A stretch of DNA of 64,000 nucleotides from CAZGNZ01 sp964527215 (GTDB lineage: Bacteria > Fidelibacterota > Marinisomatia > SCGC-AAA003-L08 > JACNLC01), in contig CAZGNZ010000012.1 in assembly GCA_964527215.1 (NCBI GenBank), positions 1-64,000 on the forward strand, written 5' to 3'. Shown in pieces: positions 1 to 9,392 of this stretch. The notes under the pieces are model-generated. The model saw only the letters and a program-made list of their open reading frames with translations. It ran no database searches and had not been told where the DNA came from. Numbering within the stretch: position 1 is the stretch's first letter; the number at the start of each line of letters is the position of its first letter. The translations under genes were made by a program, and so were the position numbers.

Positions 1-280
1 TTGTCAAATTATGGCGTAGTTCAACCCAGATTTATAAGCTGGTGAATTAATCAGGCTAATTAACTTGACGACAAAGTCGATAATCTGACCAGATTTTTGG
101 GAAACTACTTCTCGGTTTATTCCCGGTATGCCGGGTGATTTGCTAACAATGCGTTTGCTGTCGGCAATAGAGCGGTGCTTATTTTGAGTCTCGTTTGGAA
201 GCATTTTAAATTTATATATTTTCAATAAGTACCGCGCATCCTATTCCTTTTATAGCCGATACGCGCCCAACAGATGCAGA

Positions 281-619
281 TTGTATTCAAGAGACATCCA
301 AATTAACAATCCGGGTCAACTGAGTATCAAACATAAACTGATTTACAGCGGATTACTCATTCTTTGCTTTCTATTGTTGTATGGATTGATTGGGGCCTTT
401 GTGAATAGGCTCCAATCAAGAATTTATTCTGAATTCGCTGATGACCGCGACATAGAAGTGAATCAACACGCTGTTTCTAAATTCGATAGGATTTTTCTCA
501 CCCCTTTCAACTCGGAAGTTTGGATTCAGAAACCGATGTTAGAATTAAACCTTAAAGATTACGGTTCAGCGGAACTGGCTTGGTTCAACTGTTCAGTGCA
601 GCTGTCGTTAGAAATTTAG
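281..619 (+). pseudogene. Membrane protein fragment truncated at a repeat element
   Basis: Open frame of 112 residues from a TTG codon. It has one clear transmembrane segment at about residues 20-43 (LIYSGLLILCFLLLYGLIGAF), followed by a polar region that reads like normal protein. The frame stops at 619, exactly where the terminal-inverted-repeat element begins at 620, so the most likely reading is the N-terminal part of a single-pass membrane protein interrupted by the element. I saw no continuation of the same protein beyond 796. The family is not recognised. A short intact membrane protein is the alternative. Confidence 0.35.
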
Positions 620-796
620 CCCGAATATTTCATGAGAAATCTATTCCGATGATGGATCTGATCAATTCTACAGCGTTATACTCGAAAAATGTTCTCAACG
701 TACTGTCCAGTACGATTTCACTCATTTTTCTTCATATGCCTTGTAGAATCAATACATTTTCATCATCTCATTGCGAAGTCTCATGAAATATCCGGG
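620..796. mobile_element. MITE-like element, copy 1 (177 bp, terminal inverted repeats)
   Basis: The left end (620-637, CCCGAATATTTCATGAGA) and the reverse complement of the right end (779-796, CCCGGATATTTCATGAGA) match at 17 of 18 positions. TTAG precedes the left end (616-619) and follows the right end (797-800). The right inner part (about 748-796) matches, inverted, the left inner part of the element at 59.73 kb. There is no transposase gene inside, so this would be a non-autonomous element. It contains a spurious 68-residue frame. Confidence 0.7.
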
Positions 797-955
797 TTAG
801 GTAAGAAATGAACATTGAGTGTTCAGTAAAAAAAATAACAAACGTGTCGGTGCGTCTCAGAGCACCCCGCAGCACACTGGCATGAAAGTTAGCGCATCAG
901 ATGGAGCACAGCTGCGTAGCCATCAAGAGAAAATGTTTCAATTTCAAAGGAACGA

Positions 956-2011
956 ATGAATATGCCCACTTCTGACTGGATAAACCCCTTTAATCATAAC
1001 CCAGTCACACCACTTCTGGAATCGGGAAATGTTGCCGTCGCGTACTTTGTTCAACGAGATTTGCTTGATGAATCCGTTGGAGGTATTTCCACACTTTGGG
1101 AATTACAGGACGTGAAACACATCATCAAACGACAAAACGCCACAGGGTACTGGAAGTCGAAATCTGCCAATAAGAAGAAACACCCCGCCCAAAACTATGA
1201 TCTGTTAGAAACGTATCGACAGACCAATATTTTGGTAAATATGTATGGTCTGACTCGAGAACATCCCAGCATGGAAAAAGCCGCCGAATACCTATTTTCA
1301 TGTCAGACCGAAGAGGGGGATATTCGTGGTATTATCGGTGAGCAATTTGCCCCGTATTATAATGGGATCATTGCATCTAACCTCAATCGGGCTGGATATG
1401 CTGACGATCCTCGAGTGGAGCGCATCATGCGGTGGCTGCTGACAATGCGACAGCATGATGGGGGCTGGGTAATAGGAAGTCCCGGTTGCTTGGGCCGCTA
1501 TTCACACGAAGAACGTGATGCCCTCACCACCCAGTTTGTCGGTACTAAACGGGATTTCGATCGTGACCAACCCTGTGGACATGCTGGGACCGGGATGGTG
1601 CTTCGAGCGTTTGCCACCCATCCTGTGTATTGCCGCTCCAACGAAGCGACACGAGCGGCGGTCCTGTTAGCCAATGCCCTCTTCGAAAAAAACACGCATA
1701 GTTCCTATAAACATCCTGACAACTGGGTGCGCTTCCAGTATCCCACTTGGTGGACCGATCTCATTTCCGCCCTTGATTCGGTCGCGCTTATTGGACTCCC
1801 CCCAGACCATCCCAAAATTGCTCAGGCCCTGAGATGGTGCATTGAACACCAACTGCCAACGGGATTGTGGAAACACTCCTACTCGAACATTCATCGAACC
1901 ATTGAAAACGAGAAAACGCGTGAACTGAAGTTGTGGATCAGTCTTGCCATATTGCGTCTGTTCAAAACCTTTGGATCAACCAATGTTGCACGCCAGAGCA
2001 TGTGGTCATGA
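956..2011 (+). CDS. Alpha-toroid (prenyltransferase/squalene-cyclase-like) repeat protein
   Basis: A 351-residue protein without a signal peptide. Repeated segments such as RQHDGGWVIGSPG and HQLPTGLWKHSYSN resemble the QW-type motifs (hxxxxGGW) of terpenoid cyclase/prenyltransferase alpha-alpha toroid repeats. No DXDD protonation motif of squalene-hopene cyclase is visible, and the length is about half of a true cyclase. A catalytic cyclase role is therefore unlikely, and the substrate is unknown. The start ATG follows AAAGGAACGA. A distant relative lies at 56645-57595. The gene stands alone between a repeat element and a long non-coding stretch. Confidence 0.7.
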   Translation: MNMPTSDWINPFNHNPVTPLLESGNVAVAYFVQRDLLDESVGGISTLWELQDVKHIIKRQNATGYWKSKSANKKKHPAQNYDLLETYRQTNILVNMYGLTREHPSMEKAAEYLFSCQTEEGDIRGIIGEQFAPYYNGIIASNLNRAGYADDPRVERIMRWLLTMRQHDGGWVIGSPGCLGRYSHEERDALTTQFVGTKRDFDRDQPCGHAGTGMVLRAFATHPVYCRSNEATRAAVLLANALFEKNTHSSYKHPDNWVRFQYPTWWTDLISALDSVALIGLPPDHPKIAQALRWCIEHQLPTGLWKHSYSNIHRTIENEKTRELKLWISLAILRLFKTFGSTNVARQSMWS

Positions 2012-2954
2012 CATCGATGAGTCAATGACCCCGAAAAACTATCATCGTTGGTGTCCAGGAAACCCCTCTGAATGCAGGGCGGGGGGGTATTCAGATATTA
2101 GTCCGGATATTTAATGATATTGATGCTCAGTTAACCCTGCAACCCGTTACTCTGACTAATTTGGAAATTTAAAATTACTCTGATTTTATTGATCAACCTG
2201 ATCTTGAGTTTCGATTAACATTAATTCAATATCAGTGACGAGTGTCGGTGTCGATTAAATTACACATACAATCGATGATATCATCTCTGTAACTCGATAG
2301 GCGGCAGTCGAGTCATCAGATCATGTAAAATATGCAGAGAAGCTGCAGTCGGAAATCAGTATGCTTAATGGTCTTATTGGGAAGTTTATTGTTTAAATTG
2401 CGGCTCTGAAAAAAATCCACGAATTTATCCTGTAACTTCAGTGAAAAATTGCAGAATGAGAAACAGTCCAAGACACAAACCCTTCCAGGCTGGATGGTCG
2501 GATTTCAGCAATTCTTGCAATATTGAGGTCATTTACAACAAAGTCCGAAAATCCACCGTGCTGGGTGTCATTCGCCAACACATGTTACGCAGTGGATTTT
2601 CAATAACAACCCCGTATTCCTTATCATCGAGTCAAAAAAAAATAGTTGCGGGATCAGAAAGATCCGTTCTCCCATCTGGTGAGGTGCTTTTTATTTTACC
2701 CAGTCATTAATTGTTTTTGACGGATGTGGTTATGCGGTGAAAATACTAGTTGTTTCAGGTAATATTTATCGCGTAAAGTTACTGCTCCGCTATCGGTCTG
2801 TAAAGGCCGCAAAGAGGCATTTGATTTTTGATATTGATTATTCGCGGAAGGTTCTCAGGATAGATTCCTGATGACCTGCCAGGTCCCAAAAAGATTAAAA
2901 AGTTGCGCTGTTTGGGCTGTTTTTTGAAACTCAAATAAACCTCTATGGTTGGAA
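2012..2954. other. Long intergenic stretch, no convincing gene
   Basis: About 940 bp between the toroid protein and the tRNA-Lys pair. It is A+T-rich with stops in all frames except an unconvincing 89-residue frame at 2441-2710 that has no RBS and no recognisable content. A solo end of the terminal-inverted-repeat family lies at 2098-2118. The promoter of the tRNA pair should lie within the last 100 bp, but I could not fix it. Confidence 0.5.
2098..2118. repeat. Solo end of the terminal-inverted-repeat family
   Basis: TTAGTCCGGATATTTAATGAT matches the left end of the 59.73 kb element (TATAGTCCGGATATTTCATGAGA) except for a few bases. No partner end was found nearby, so it is either a decayed copy or a chance match. 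Confidence 0.35.
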
Positions 2955-3027
2955 GCGCCATTAGCTCAGTTGGTAGAGCAGTGGACTCTTAATCCATTGG
3001 TCCGGGGTTCGAGCCCCTGATGGCGCA
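2955..3027 (+). tRNA. tRNA-Lys(CTT)
   Basis: Full cloverleaf: acceptor GCGCCAT (2955-2961) pairs with ATGGCGC (3020-3026), D arm GCTC/GAGC, anticodon stem GTGGA/TCCAT around loop CTCTTAA, and T arm with GGTTCGAGCC. The anticodon CTT is at 2988-2990. The 3' CCA is not encoded. First of two adjacent lysine tRNA genes. Confidence 0.95.
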
Positions 3028-3042
3028 CAGAAGGTTTTTGAT

Positions 3043-3115
3043 GACTCCGTAGCTCAGTCGGTAGAGCAGTGGCCTTTTAAGCCATTGGCCGTGCGTTCAA
3101 ATCGCACCGGAGTCA
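3043..3115 (+). tRNA. tRNA-Lys(TTT)
   Basis: Acceptor GACTCCG (3043-3049) pairs with CGGAGTC (3108-3114). Anticodon stem GTGGC/GCCAT encloses CTTTTAA, giving anticodon TTT at 3076-3078. CCA is not encoded. It lies 15 bp after tRNA-Lys(CTT) and is followed by a terminator, so the two are probably co-transcribed; together they read both lysine codons. Confidence 0.95.
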
Positions 3116-3121
3116 CAGAAA

Positions 3122-3160
3122 AATCCCCGCTGAAGAATGATTCGGCGGGGATTCTTGTTT
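3122..3160 (+). terminator. Rho-independent terminator after the tRNA-Lys pair
   Basis: The stem AATCCCCGCTGAA (3122-3134) pairs with TTCGGCGGGGATT (3141-3153), followed by CTTGTTT. On the other strand the hairpin is followed by TTTTTCTG, so it may also end the minus-strand gene that stops at 3229. Confidence 0.8.
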
Positions 3161-3228
3161 AATGCAGGATTGTGTCTGGGTTATTCAGCGATTGAAATCC
3201 AACTCCGTCCAGACTGAGTCGGCGATTG

Positions 3229-6200
3229 CTAAAACGGATTAATCAGTGAGAACCGGACATACTGCACCGGATCCGTATCATTATTATCCCATTCCTTGAT
3301 TTCCTTGGCTTCACCTATCCCAATATAAAAGAGGGGCGAACCGCCTATCTGCAGCGCCACCCGTGCTTCATAACCGGCAGTGGTAATGAAGTCGTCACTG
3401 ATGCTGTCGGAAAGCGGATCGAGATTGTCTGAATCCAACTGTGACGAAAATTCACTCAGCTGACTGTCCGATGACCAGGAGTTGCCGAAATCTGAGAAAA
3501 GCACAGCGCTGATTCCGCCAATGGAGATACCCAGAATGTCAACCGGGAAACTGTCCAGCAGGGGGTACCGGAATTCAGCCGATCCGAATACCAGCCGATC
3601 TCCGAGACGATATTTGTCGTATCCGCGGATGTTGTGGTTTTCCGGCAGGCCAAAAGTGCCTGCACTGCCGGGGCCGTATATGGCAATATCATTGCTGATA
3701 CCCAGATATTCCTGATTCGGAATTCTGTCACCATCCAGGGCAAGCCCCTTAAGCCGAATGAATCCGGCAGGTTTCCCTAAGCCGATATTGATAAAGGAAT
3801 CAAAGGTATACTTCTGATAAGTGAAATCACCAAACACCGATTCATCAGAAAACTCACCTGTGAACCGCAGTCCGAATCCGTTGCCCGGCAGGGAATTATT
3901 CAAGCGGTGGGGACGCCGGCTGACCCAGGTGTACTGCACAAAAAATTTGCCCTCATCCCCTTCTTCGGGGGGAAGCAGCACATCATACTCGTGGTCAATA
4001 AATTCATCACCTTCATAATCATCCAGACCTTCAAATTCCCGTTTATGTCCGCCAAATCCAAGATTCAGGCTTCGGGCGGAACTCATGTGCTCGCCGGAGT
4101 ACATGGGTATGCTGCACCAGATATTGCCGCCATTAAAAACTTCCCATAATCCGCTGTCGCTGTCATCGTAGAACCGGAATGTCCAATTGACATTATGATA
4201 GTAGTTGATTCCCCAGAGCGGTCCATGCTCGGCATTGGTGTAGGATAACAGATAAAACGGAGTTTCAAAATCCCAGGTCGTTCCGCCAACGAACTGAAAA
4301 ACGTGCTTTCCCAGCGCATCTGTCCAGGCAGTCATACCGAACAGGACATCCAGCGGAAGGATAAACGATGTCATGTGTTTGGGATATTTATAGAACCGGT
4401 ATTTCTCAGGTGCGCTGGCAGACACCATCTTGATATCCTTCAGTGCCGGCAGTGGGTCGTCTGGCCGTTTAATTTTCCAGGAAGTGTAGGAATCCCGAAG
4501 ATTCAGGGGAGCGGTCGTGGTTTTCCGATCTGGATCCACATAAACAATCCGGACCGAATCCACGTCCTGCAGTGTGGATGCAATAATGGTTTCCCCGTTC
4601 GGTGTCCACTGCGCGCTCCAGACTGCATCACCGACATCCGTAATCTGTTCGGAATGGCCCGTGGCGAGATCAACGGTATGCAGGTTGGGAGTCAAGCCCT
4701 TGTGGGAAGTATAGGTGATCCGGGACCCGTCGGGATGCCACACCGGGAGGTAGTCCACTTCCGGATTCTTGGTCAGCCGGGTCATTTCGCTGGTGGCGAG
4801 ATTCAGGACCGTAATATCCGTATTCCCGTCACTTGCGGCCAGACCGAACGCAATAGACTGACCGTCAGGCGACCACATGGGTGTCAGAATTTGAACATCA
4901 TCCTCAAATTTGGTCAGCTGCGTCAGGTTGGTTCCATTGGGAGTGATGCTGAACAGATTCGATGTGCTGTTCCGGTGGGCGACAAATACAATGGACTGAC
5001 CGTCAGGCGACCAGATGGGATAGGTCGCACGCTGGTTTTGGGTGAGCCATCTTGACCGCCCGGTCTCAGTATCCATAATTTTGATATCAAAAAGAATTGA
5101 GCCGTGATCACCCCGGTGCGATTTCGCGTAAACCAGCTGACTGCCGTCAGGAGACCAGTTCAACGCACTGTGAAAAGAACCGTAATCCTGTTCCTCTTTT
5201 TCAAAGCGCAGCTTAGTCGGTTTATCCTCGTTTTCTCCATTATCAGAGTTGTTTCTGAGACCCAGCTTCTCCAAAAGACCCGAGGAGTTATCATCCGAAA
5301 CAGGTTCCAGCTCAGCAATAAAAAGTGACTGGTCAAACTGATCGTTGTCATCCTGTCCGACCATTGCCAGTTTCAGACTGTCCGGGGCGAATCTGAATCC
5401 GGATGTGTGAGATATCGGAAGCGAGGCCACGGATCCGATATCCTTGAAATTTTCTTTCTGGGCGCGGTAGCCGTAAAAACTGGTATTCATGGTTCGGCGC
5501 CATTCTTCGTTAAACTGGGAAACGCTTTGTCCGGTGTATTTCTTGAATGCTTTTTTGAAATCCGGAATTCCGGCCTTGTTTCGATACTGAAGAATATTCA
5601 CGATGGTTGAGTCGCCGTATTTGTCGGCAAGCAGCAGAACCTTGCTGATCCCGTCGTGGTGAATATCCATCTCATCTAAACTGTTCTTGATTACATGGGT
5701 TTTGTGTGTCAGCTCGGACCGATACGGCCGCCAGCGTTCCGTATAATATTCTGCCAAACCTTCCACCATCCAGCCCGGGACACCGCTGAACAGAAATCCA
5801 AATGGATTTGGAATCCAGGATTTGATGGAATGGAAAAATACAATGTGCTGAAGTTCATGGGAGAGAACCTGGTACAGCCACTTCTCATCCTCCAGCCAGA
5901 TGGCGGCATCATTCTGATCAACCCAGATAAAAGTTTGCGATGTCCACATCGCATAACCGTTCATGATTTCATCCTCGGCAGTAAAGACAACATCGATGAC
6001 CGGAGTGGATTCGATTCCCATCTGCTTCAGCAGAACCGGGTAAACTGCCTCGGCAATGGATGCTCCTTTCTGGGCAATCTCCTCAATTCCGTTGTGATAA
6101 TGGACGCGGTAATGTTCCGTTTTAATGGTGAACCAGTCCAGTTCGGTGTGAACACTGCCTGTCCAAAGCCAGGGGCCCTGGCCGAGACAAAAACCGGTCA

Positions 6201-6243
6201 GCAGAAGCCCTAAAAACAGAACCTTGATCTGTGCAGCAGTCAT
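3229..6243 (-). CDS. Secreted metalloprotease-like / TolB propeller / beta-barrel fusion protein
   Basis: A 1004-residue exported protein with signal peptide (residues 1-22). Residues 35-260 resemble the gluzincin peptidase MA domain: HELQH zinc motif (H129, E130, H133) and a downstream EGLAEYY whose E161 is the likely third ligand. Residues about 275-600 hold TolB/WD40-type propeller repeats (several WSPDGQSIVF-like motifs). The C-terminal third contains NIRGYDKYRLGDRLVFGSAEFR and GNSW, as in Omp85/surface-antigen barrels, and ends in Phe. Inference: an outer-membrane-anchored protein with a periplasmic or surface propeller and protease domain. The start is supported by AGGAGG 10 bases upstream. 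Substrate unknown; monocistronic. Confidence 0.8.
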   Translation of the reverse strand: MTAAQIKVLFLGLLLTGFCLGQGPWLWTGSVHTELDWFTIKTEHYRVHYHNGIEEIAQKGASIAEAVYPVLLKQMGIESTPVIDVVFTAEDEIMNGYAMWTSQTFIWVDQNDAAIWLEDEKWLYQVLSHELQHIVFFHSIKSWIPNPFGFLFSGVPGWMVEGLAEYYTERWRPYRSELTHKTHVIKNSLDEMDIHHDGISKVLLLADKYGDSTIVNILQYRNKAGIPDFKKAFKKYTGQSVSQFNEEWRRTMNTSFYGYRAQKENFKDIGSVASLPISHTSGFRFAPDSLKLAMVGQDDNDQFDQSLFIAELEPVSDDNSSGLLEKLGLRNNSDNGENEDKPTKLRFEKEEQDYGSFHSALNWSPDGSQLVYAKSHRGDHGSILFDIKIMDTETGRSRWLTQNQRATYPIWSPDGQSIVFVAHRNSTSNLFSITPNGTNLTQLTKFEDDVQILTPMWSPDGQSIAFGLAASDGNTDITVLNLATSEMTRLTKNPEVDYLPVWHPDGSRITYTSHKGLTPNLHTVDLATGHSEQITDVGDAVWSAQWTPNGETIIASTLQDVDSVRIVYVDPDRKTTTAPLNLRDSYTSWKIKRPDDPLPALKDIKMVSASAPEKYRFYKYPKHMTSFILPLDVLFGMTAWTDALGKHVFQFVGGTTWDFETPFYLLSYTNAEHGPLWGINYYHNVNWTFRFYDDSDSGLWEVFNGGNIWCSIPMYSGEHMSSARSLNLGFGGHKREFEGLDDYEGDEFIDHEYDVLLPPEEGDEGKFFVQYTWVSRRPHRLNNSLPGNGFGLRFTGEFSDESVFGDFTYQKYTFDSFINIGLGKPAGFIRLKGLALDGDRIPNQEYLGISNDIAIYGPGSAGTFGLPENHNIRGYDKYRLGDRLVFGSAEFRYPLLDSFPVDILGISIGGISAVLFSDFGNSWSSDSQLSEFSSQLDSDNLDPLSDSISDDFITTAGYEARVALQIGGSPLFYIGIGEAKEIKEWDNNDTDPVQYVRFSLINPF

Positions 6244-6332
6244 TGTGAATTCCTCCTGAATTGTGCGTTAAATTCATAATTCGGATTTAAAATTCCCGAG
6301 CAGTCATAATAATCGTTTAAAAAACATAAAAT

Positions 6333-6974
6333 TCAAATCCCGGTAAACCAGTTTTGGACCACCGGCGTGACCCCGTTAATAATGAACTGAACAGAGATAA
6401 CAATGAGCAGCAGTCCCATAATGCGCTGAGTAATCCTCATTCCGGTTACGCCCATGAGGCGTGTCATGTATCTGGCGCTGTACAGTACAATGCACGTAAC
6501 CGCCATGACGGCCGAGATAGCAAGATAGATATTCATGGAATGGAAAAGGTTGTCACTTTCCGATGAAAGAATCATTACCGAAGTAATGGCACCGGGTCCG
6601 GCGATCAGAGGTACACCGATAGGCGTAATGGATACATCCTCCTTTGCCTGGGCTTCCGCTTCTTCCTGGGGGGTGGATTTCGTTCTGGGAACCTTGGAAT
6701 CAAGCATCTGGATGCCAATCCGGAAGAAGAGTATCCCGCCTGCAATTCGAAATGCTTCAATGGTAATGCCGAAAAAGGCAAAGATCAGTTCGCCCATGAC
6801 CGCGAATATCAACAGCGTTATCGTTGCGGTCAGGCTTGATTTCAACGCAATGCGGGATTGTTCAGCTCGGGGATAATCCTGAACCAGTGAAAGATACACC
6901 GGAGTCAGACCAACAGGATTTATCAGAGAAATCAATGTGGAAAACGCAAAGATGAAATGGGTGAAGGATTCCAT
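6333..6974 (-). CDS. MarC family integral membrane protein
   Basis: A 213-residue protein beginning MESFTHFIFAFSTLISLINP with about six transmembrane segments and the family's typical NPVG motif near residue 18 and PLIAGPGAITSVM segment. The ATG at 6974 lies one base after the argS stop, so translation is probably coupled; an upstream in-frame GTG/ATG start would run into argS and is less likely. MarC proteins were once linked to multiple antibiotic resistance, but their transport function remains unproven. Last gene of rsfS-argS-marC. Confidence 0.85.
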   Translation of the reverse strand: MESFTHFIFAFSTLISLINPVGLTPVYLSLVQDYPRAEQSRIALKSSLTATITLLIFAVMGELIFAFFGITIEAFRIAGGILFFRIGIQMLDSKVPRTKSTPQEEAEAQAKEDVSITPIGVPLIAGPGAITSVMILSSESDNLFHSMNIYLAISAVMAVTCIVLYSARYMTRLMGVTGMRITQRIMGLLLIVISVQFIINGVTPVVQNWFTGI

Positions 6975-6975
6975 T

Positions 6976-8616
6976 CTACATGCGTTCTGGAGCCGTGATT
7001 CCCAGAACGTTGAGTCCGTTGCGCAAGGTAATCTGACACGCCTGAACCAAAACGAGTCTGGCAGATGTGAGTTCGGCATCATCGGAAATCACTCGGAAAT
7101 GGGCATAGTACCGATGAAACTCAGCCGCTGTATCGTTCAGATAATTGATGATCTGCTGAGGTTCCAGAGTCTCCAGTGCTTTCTTGATAACATTTGGAAA
7201 TTCTAGGAGTTTGCGCGTAAGGGACAGTTCTTCCTCCAGTGTCAGCAGATTCAGATCGGCAGATTCATCCAGTTCGATTTCCAATGCTTCCGCCCGTTTC
7301 AGAATATTGCACAGCCTGGCATGGGCATACTGGAGATAATAAACCGGATTTTCATCGGATTGGTCCTTCGCCAGGTTCAAGTCGAAATTCAGATGTGAAT
7401 TCATGCCGCGCATCAAGAAGAAATACCGGACAACATCTGCTCCAACCTCGTCTGTCAGTTCATCCAGCGTTACGAAATTGGCTTTGCGGGTGGACATTTT
7501 CACCTGTTCGCCGTTTTTAATGATGGTCACAAACTGGTGAATGAGTACACGAACCTGTGATTCGTCATAGCCAAGAGTTTTGAGAACTGCCAGAATATCG
7601 GGAAACGTATCGATATGATCGGTTCCGAATACATCCACAATCAGATCAAATCCCCGGTCAAACTTGTTGACATGGTAGGCCATGTCGGGCAGCCTGTAGG
7701 TCGGTTCACCGGAACTTTTCACCAGCACCTTATCCGATTCTCGGCCAAGGCGGGTGGCTTTCAGCCATAGTGCGCCGTCCTTGCTGAATGTCAGCTGCTG
7801 TTCTTCCAGGCGCTCGAGAATGCGGTCGATTTCCTGGTTCTCGTACAGTTCATGCTCGTTGAAGAAGGTGTCGAATGTCAATCCCAACCGACCCAGAGCA
7901 CGTTTGATATCGGTAAAAATGAATGCTTCCGCGCTGTCCCTGAAAACCGGATCGTCCGGATGATCTGCTAATTCTGTATGATACTTTTCATAGACGGATT
8001 TGGCAATGTCGCGGATATAGTGGCCCTGGTATCCATCTTCCGGAAACTCGATGGATTTCCCACATAATTCGCAGTAACGGGCATACACGGACTGCGCAAG
8101 AAGCCGCATCTGCCTGCCGGCATTGTTAAAATAGTATTCCCGCTGGACTGTAAAGCCGTTCCATTCCAGGATATTGCTGATGGTATCTCCCAGCATCGCT
8201 CCTCTGCCGTGCCCGACAGTGAGGGGGCCGGTTGGGTTTGCACTGACAAATTCCACCAATGCCCGTTTGCCGTACCCGACTGAACTGCGACCGAATTTTT
8301 GATTGGCGGCAAGAATATAAGGCAGCTGTCCGGCAGTGATTCCCTGGTTGATTTTAAAATTGATGAATCCCGGAGGTGCTGTGTCCACCGACTTGAAGAA
8401 ACCGTCGCTGTCCTGACGCAGGAGCGTTGAAACGATTGCGTCCGCAATGTCAAGCGGGGGACGTTTCAGCGTGCCGGTCAGCTTCATTGCCGTATTGGTT
8501 GCAAAATCTCCGTGCTCCGGATGCCTGGGCGCCTGAACCTGGATGTTTTCAGAGGGATACTCCAGTGATTTAAGCGCTTTTTCAATCCTTAAGATCAGCT
8601 GCTGCTTCATCATCAT
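6976..8616 (-). CDS. argS: Arginyl-tRNA synthetase
   Basis: Class I aminoacyl-tRNA synthetase charging tRNA-Arg in the cytoplasm. It has the N-terminal Add1 domain (residues 1-90), the signature ANPTGPLTVGHGRGAMLGD (about 126-144), in which the first H of the HIGH motif is replaced by T, and KMSTRKAN in the KMSKS position. The C-terminal DALR anticodon-binding domain ends in GITAPERM. Length 546 is normal. Three consecutive ATGs (8616, 8613, 8610) are possible starts; all overlap the end of rsfS by about 30 bp, which indicates one operon. Confidence 0.95.
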   Translation of the reverse strand: MMMKQQLILRIEKALKSLEYPSENIQVQAPRHPEHGDFATNTAMKLTGTLKRPPLDIADAIVSTLLRQDSDGFFKSVDTAPPGFINFKINQGITAGQLPYILAANQKFGRSSVGYGKRALVEFVSANPTGPLTVGHGRGAMLGDTISNILEWNGFTVQREYYFNNAGRQMRLLAQSVYARYCELCGKSIEFPEDGYQGHYIRDIAKSVYEKYHTELADHPDDPVFRDSAEAFIFTDIKRALGRLGLTFDTFFNEHELYENQEIDRILERLEEQQLTFSKDGALWLKATRLGRESDKVLVKSSGEPTYRLPDMAYHVNKFDRGFDLIVDVFGTDHIDTFPDILAVLKTLGYDESQVRVLIHQFVTIIKNGEQVKMSTRKANFVTLDELTDEVGADVVRYFFLMRGMNSHLNFDLNLAKDQSDENPVYYLQYAHARLCNILKRAEALEIELDESADLNLLTLEEELSLTRKLLEFPNVIKKALETLEPQQIINYLNDTAAEFHRYYAHFRVISDDAELTSARLVLVQACQITLRNGLNVLGITAPERM

Positions 8617-8980
8617 CGTCTTTCACTTCAATGGTTTCACCGTCCGCCCATAATCTCTCAAATCCGTAAAAACTTCTCATTTCAGTATGAAAAATGCAGG
8701 CAATAACATCGTAGTAATCCATCAGCACCCACTGCAGGTTCTGGTAGCCCTCAATGTGCGAAGGCCTGATGCCTTTTTTCCGAAGTACATCATCAATATG
8801 ATCGGTAACGGCCTGGGTCTGCGGATCAGATTCCGAGCTGCATAAGACAAAATAATCCGTGAAGGATGCTATTTCCGTCACGTTGATAATTTTAACGTTC
8901 AGCGCTTTTTTGTCCAGCATTAATTCCGCAATATAATTTGCCAGATTCGCACCATCTGTATCATTTGAGGCTTCAGCCAT
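8582..8980 (-). CDS. rsfS: Ribosomal silencing factor RsfS
   Basis: Homologue of RsfS/Iojap, which binds ribosomal protein uL14 and blocks subunit joining during starvation. Family motifs are clear: FTDYFVLCSSES, RPSHIEGYQNLQWVLMDY and VIACIFHTEMRSFYGFERLW. I chose the ATG at 8980 (132 residues) because AGGCAGGGA sits just before it; the open frame extends to 9028. The C-terminal acidic tail (VKDDDDEAAADLKD) overlaps the start of argS. Confidence 0.9.
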   Translation of the reverse strand: MAEASNDTDGANLANYIAELMLDKKALNVKIINVTEIASFTDYFVLCSSESDPQTQAVTDHIDDVLRKKGIRPSHIEGYQNLQWVLMDYYDVIACIFHTEMRSFYGFERLWADGETIEVKDDDDEAAADLKD

Positions 8981-9392
8981 GATCCCTGCCTTATGCAATT
9001 TTAGGAATTGAAGGGTGTCCGTCGTCAAATCGGGTGATTATGAATTTCCCCAATTGATTAATTTATCATGGCTCTTCCGTCAACGAAAACAAATTCCCAA
9101 TGGATTTGTGAATGATTTGCCGGCCTCGTTCAACGGTTCTGAAAGAATGGTTGTGATCAGGAAAAGGGCGCAGATGTCTGTGCATTTCAGGGCTGTGCTG
9201 AATGAAGGAGAGACTGAGGTCACTGCATCCGTGGAATGCCTTGCACTGACATCCATCCAATGGCAATCGCTGATCGGGGATGTAAACGAGAGATTATAAC
9301 AATAATACAGACAGAAATCGAAAAGACGGATTCAGATCCTGATCTGTCAAGCCGTCATGAAAATGGGATTCATCAGGGGGATGGTTAGCAGG
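8981..9392. other. Gap between rsfS and the LytR_C gene; one doubtful ORF
   Basis: About 410 bp. A plus-strand frame at 9015-9299 (GTG start, 94 residues, containing HFRAVLNEGETEVTASVE) has protein-like composition but a poor RBS and no family I recognise. The rsfS promoter should lie near 8990-9100. The gap separates two genes that are often close neighbours (LytR_C and rsfS), so an insertion or a decayed gene is possible. Confidence 0.4.

Noticed and set aside
4..225. Minus-strand ORF of 73 residues
   Set aside because: Short, A+T-rich, TTG start, no family or domain recognised and no good RBS. It may be part of a longer truncated gene but nothing supports that.
580..786. Plus-strand ORF of 68 residues spanning the MITE-like element
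   Set aside because: Its sequence is the translated repeat (NLARIFHEKS...), so it is a by-product of the element, not a gene.
956..2011. Functional squalene-hopene cyclase
   Set aside because: Toroid repeats are present but length is about half and the DXDD motif was not found, so only a relative is claimed.
2441..2710. Plus-strand ORF of 89 residues in the gap before the tRNA-Lys pair
   Set aside because: No RBS, low complexity and no recognised domain; surrounded by non-coding sequence.
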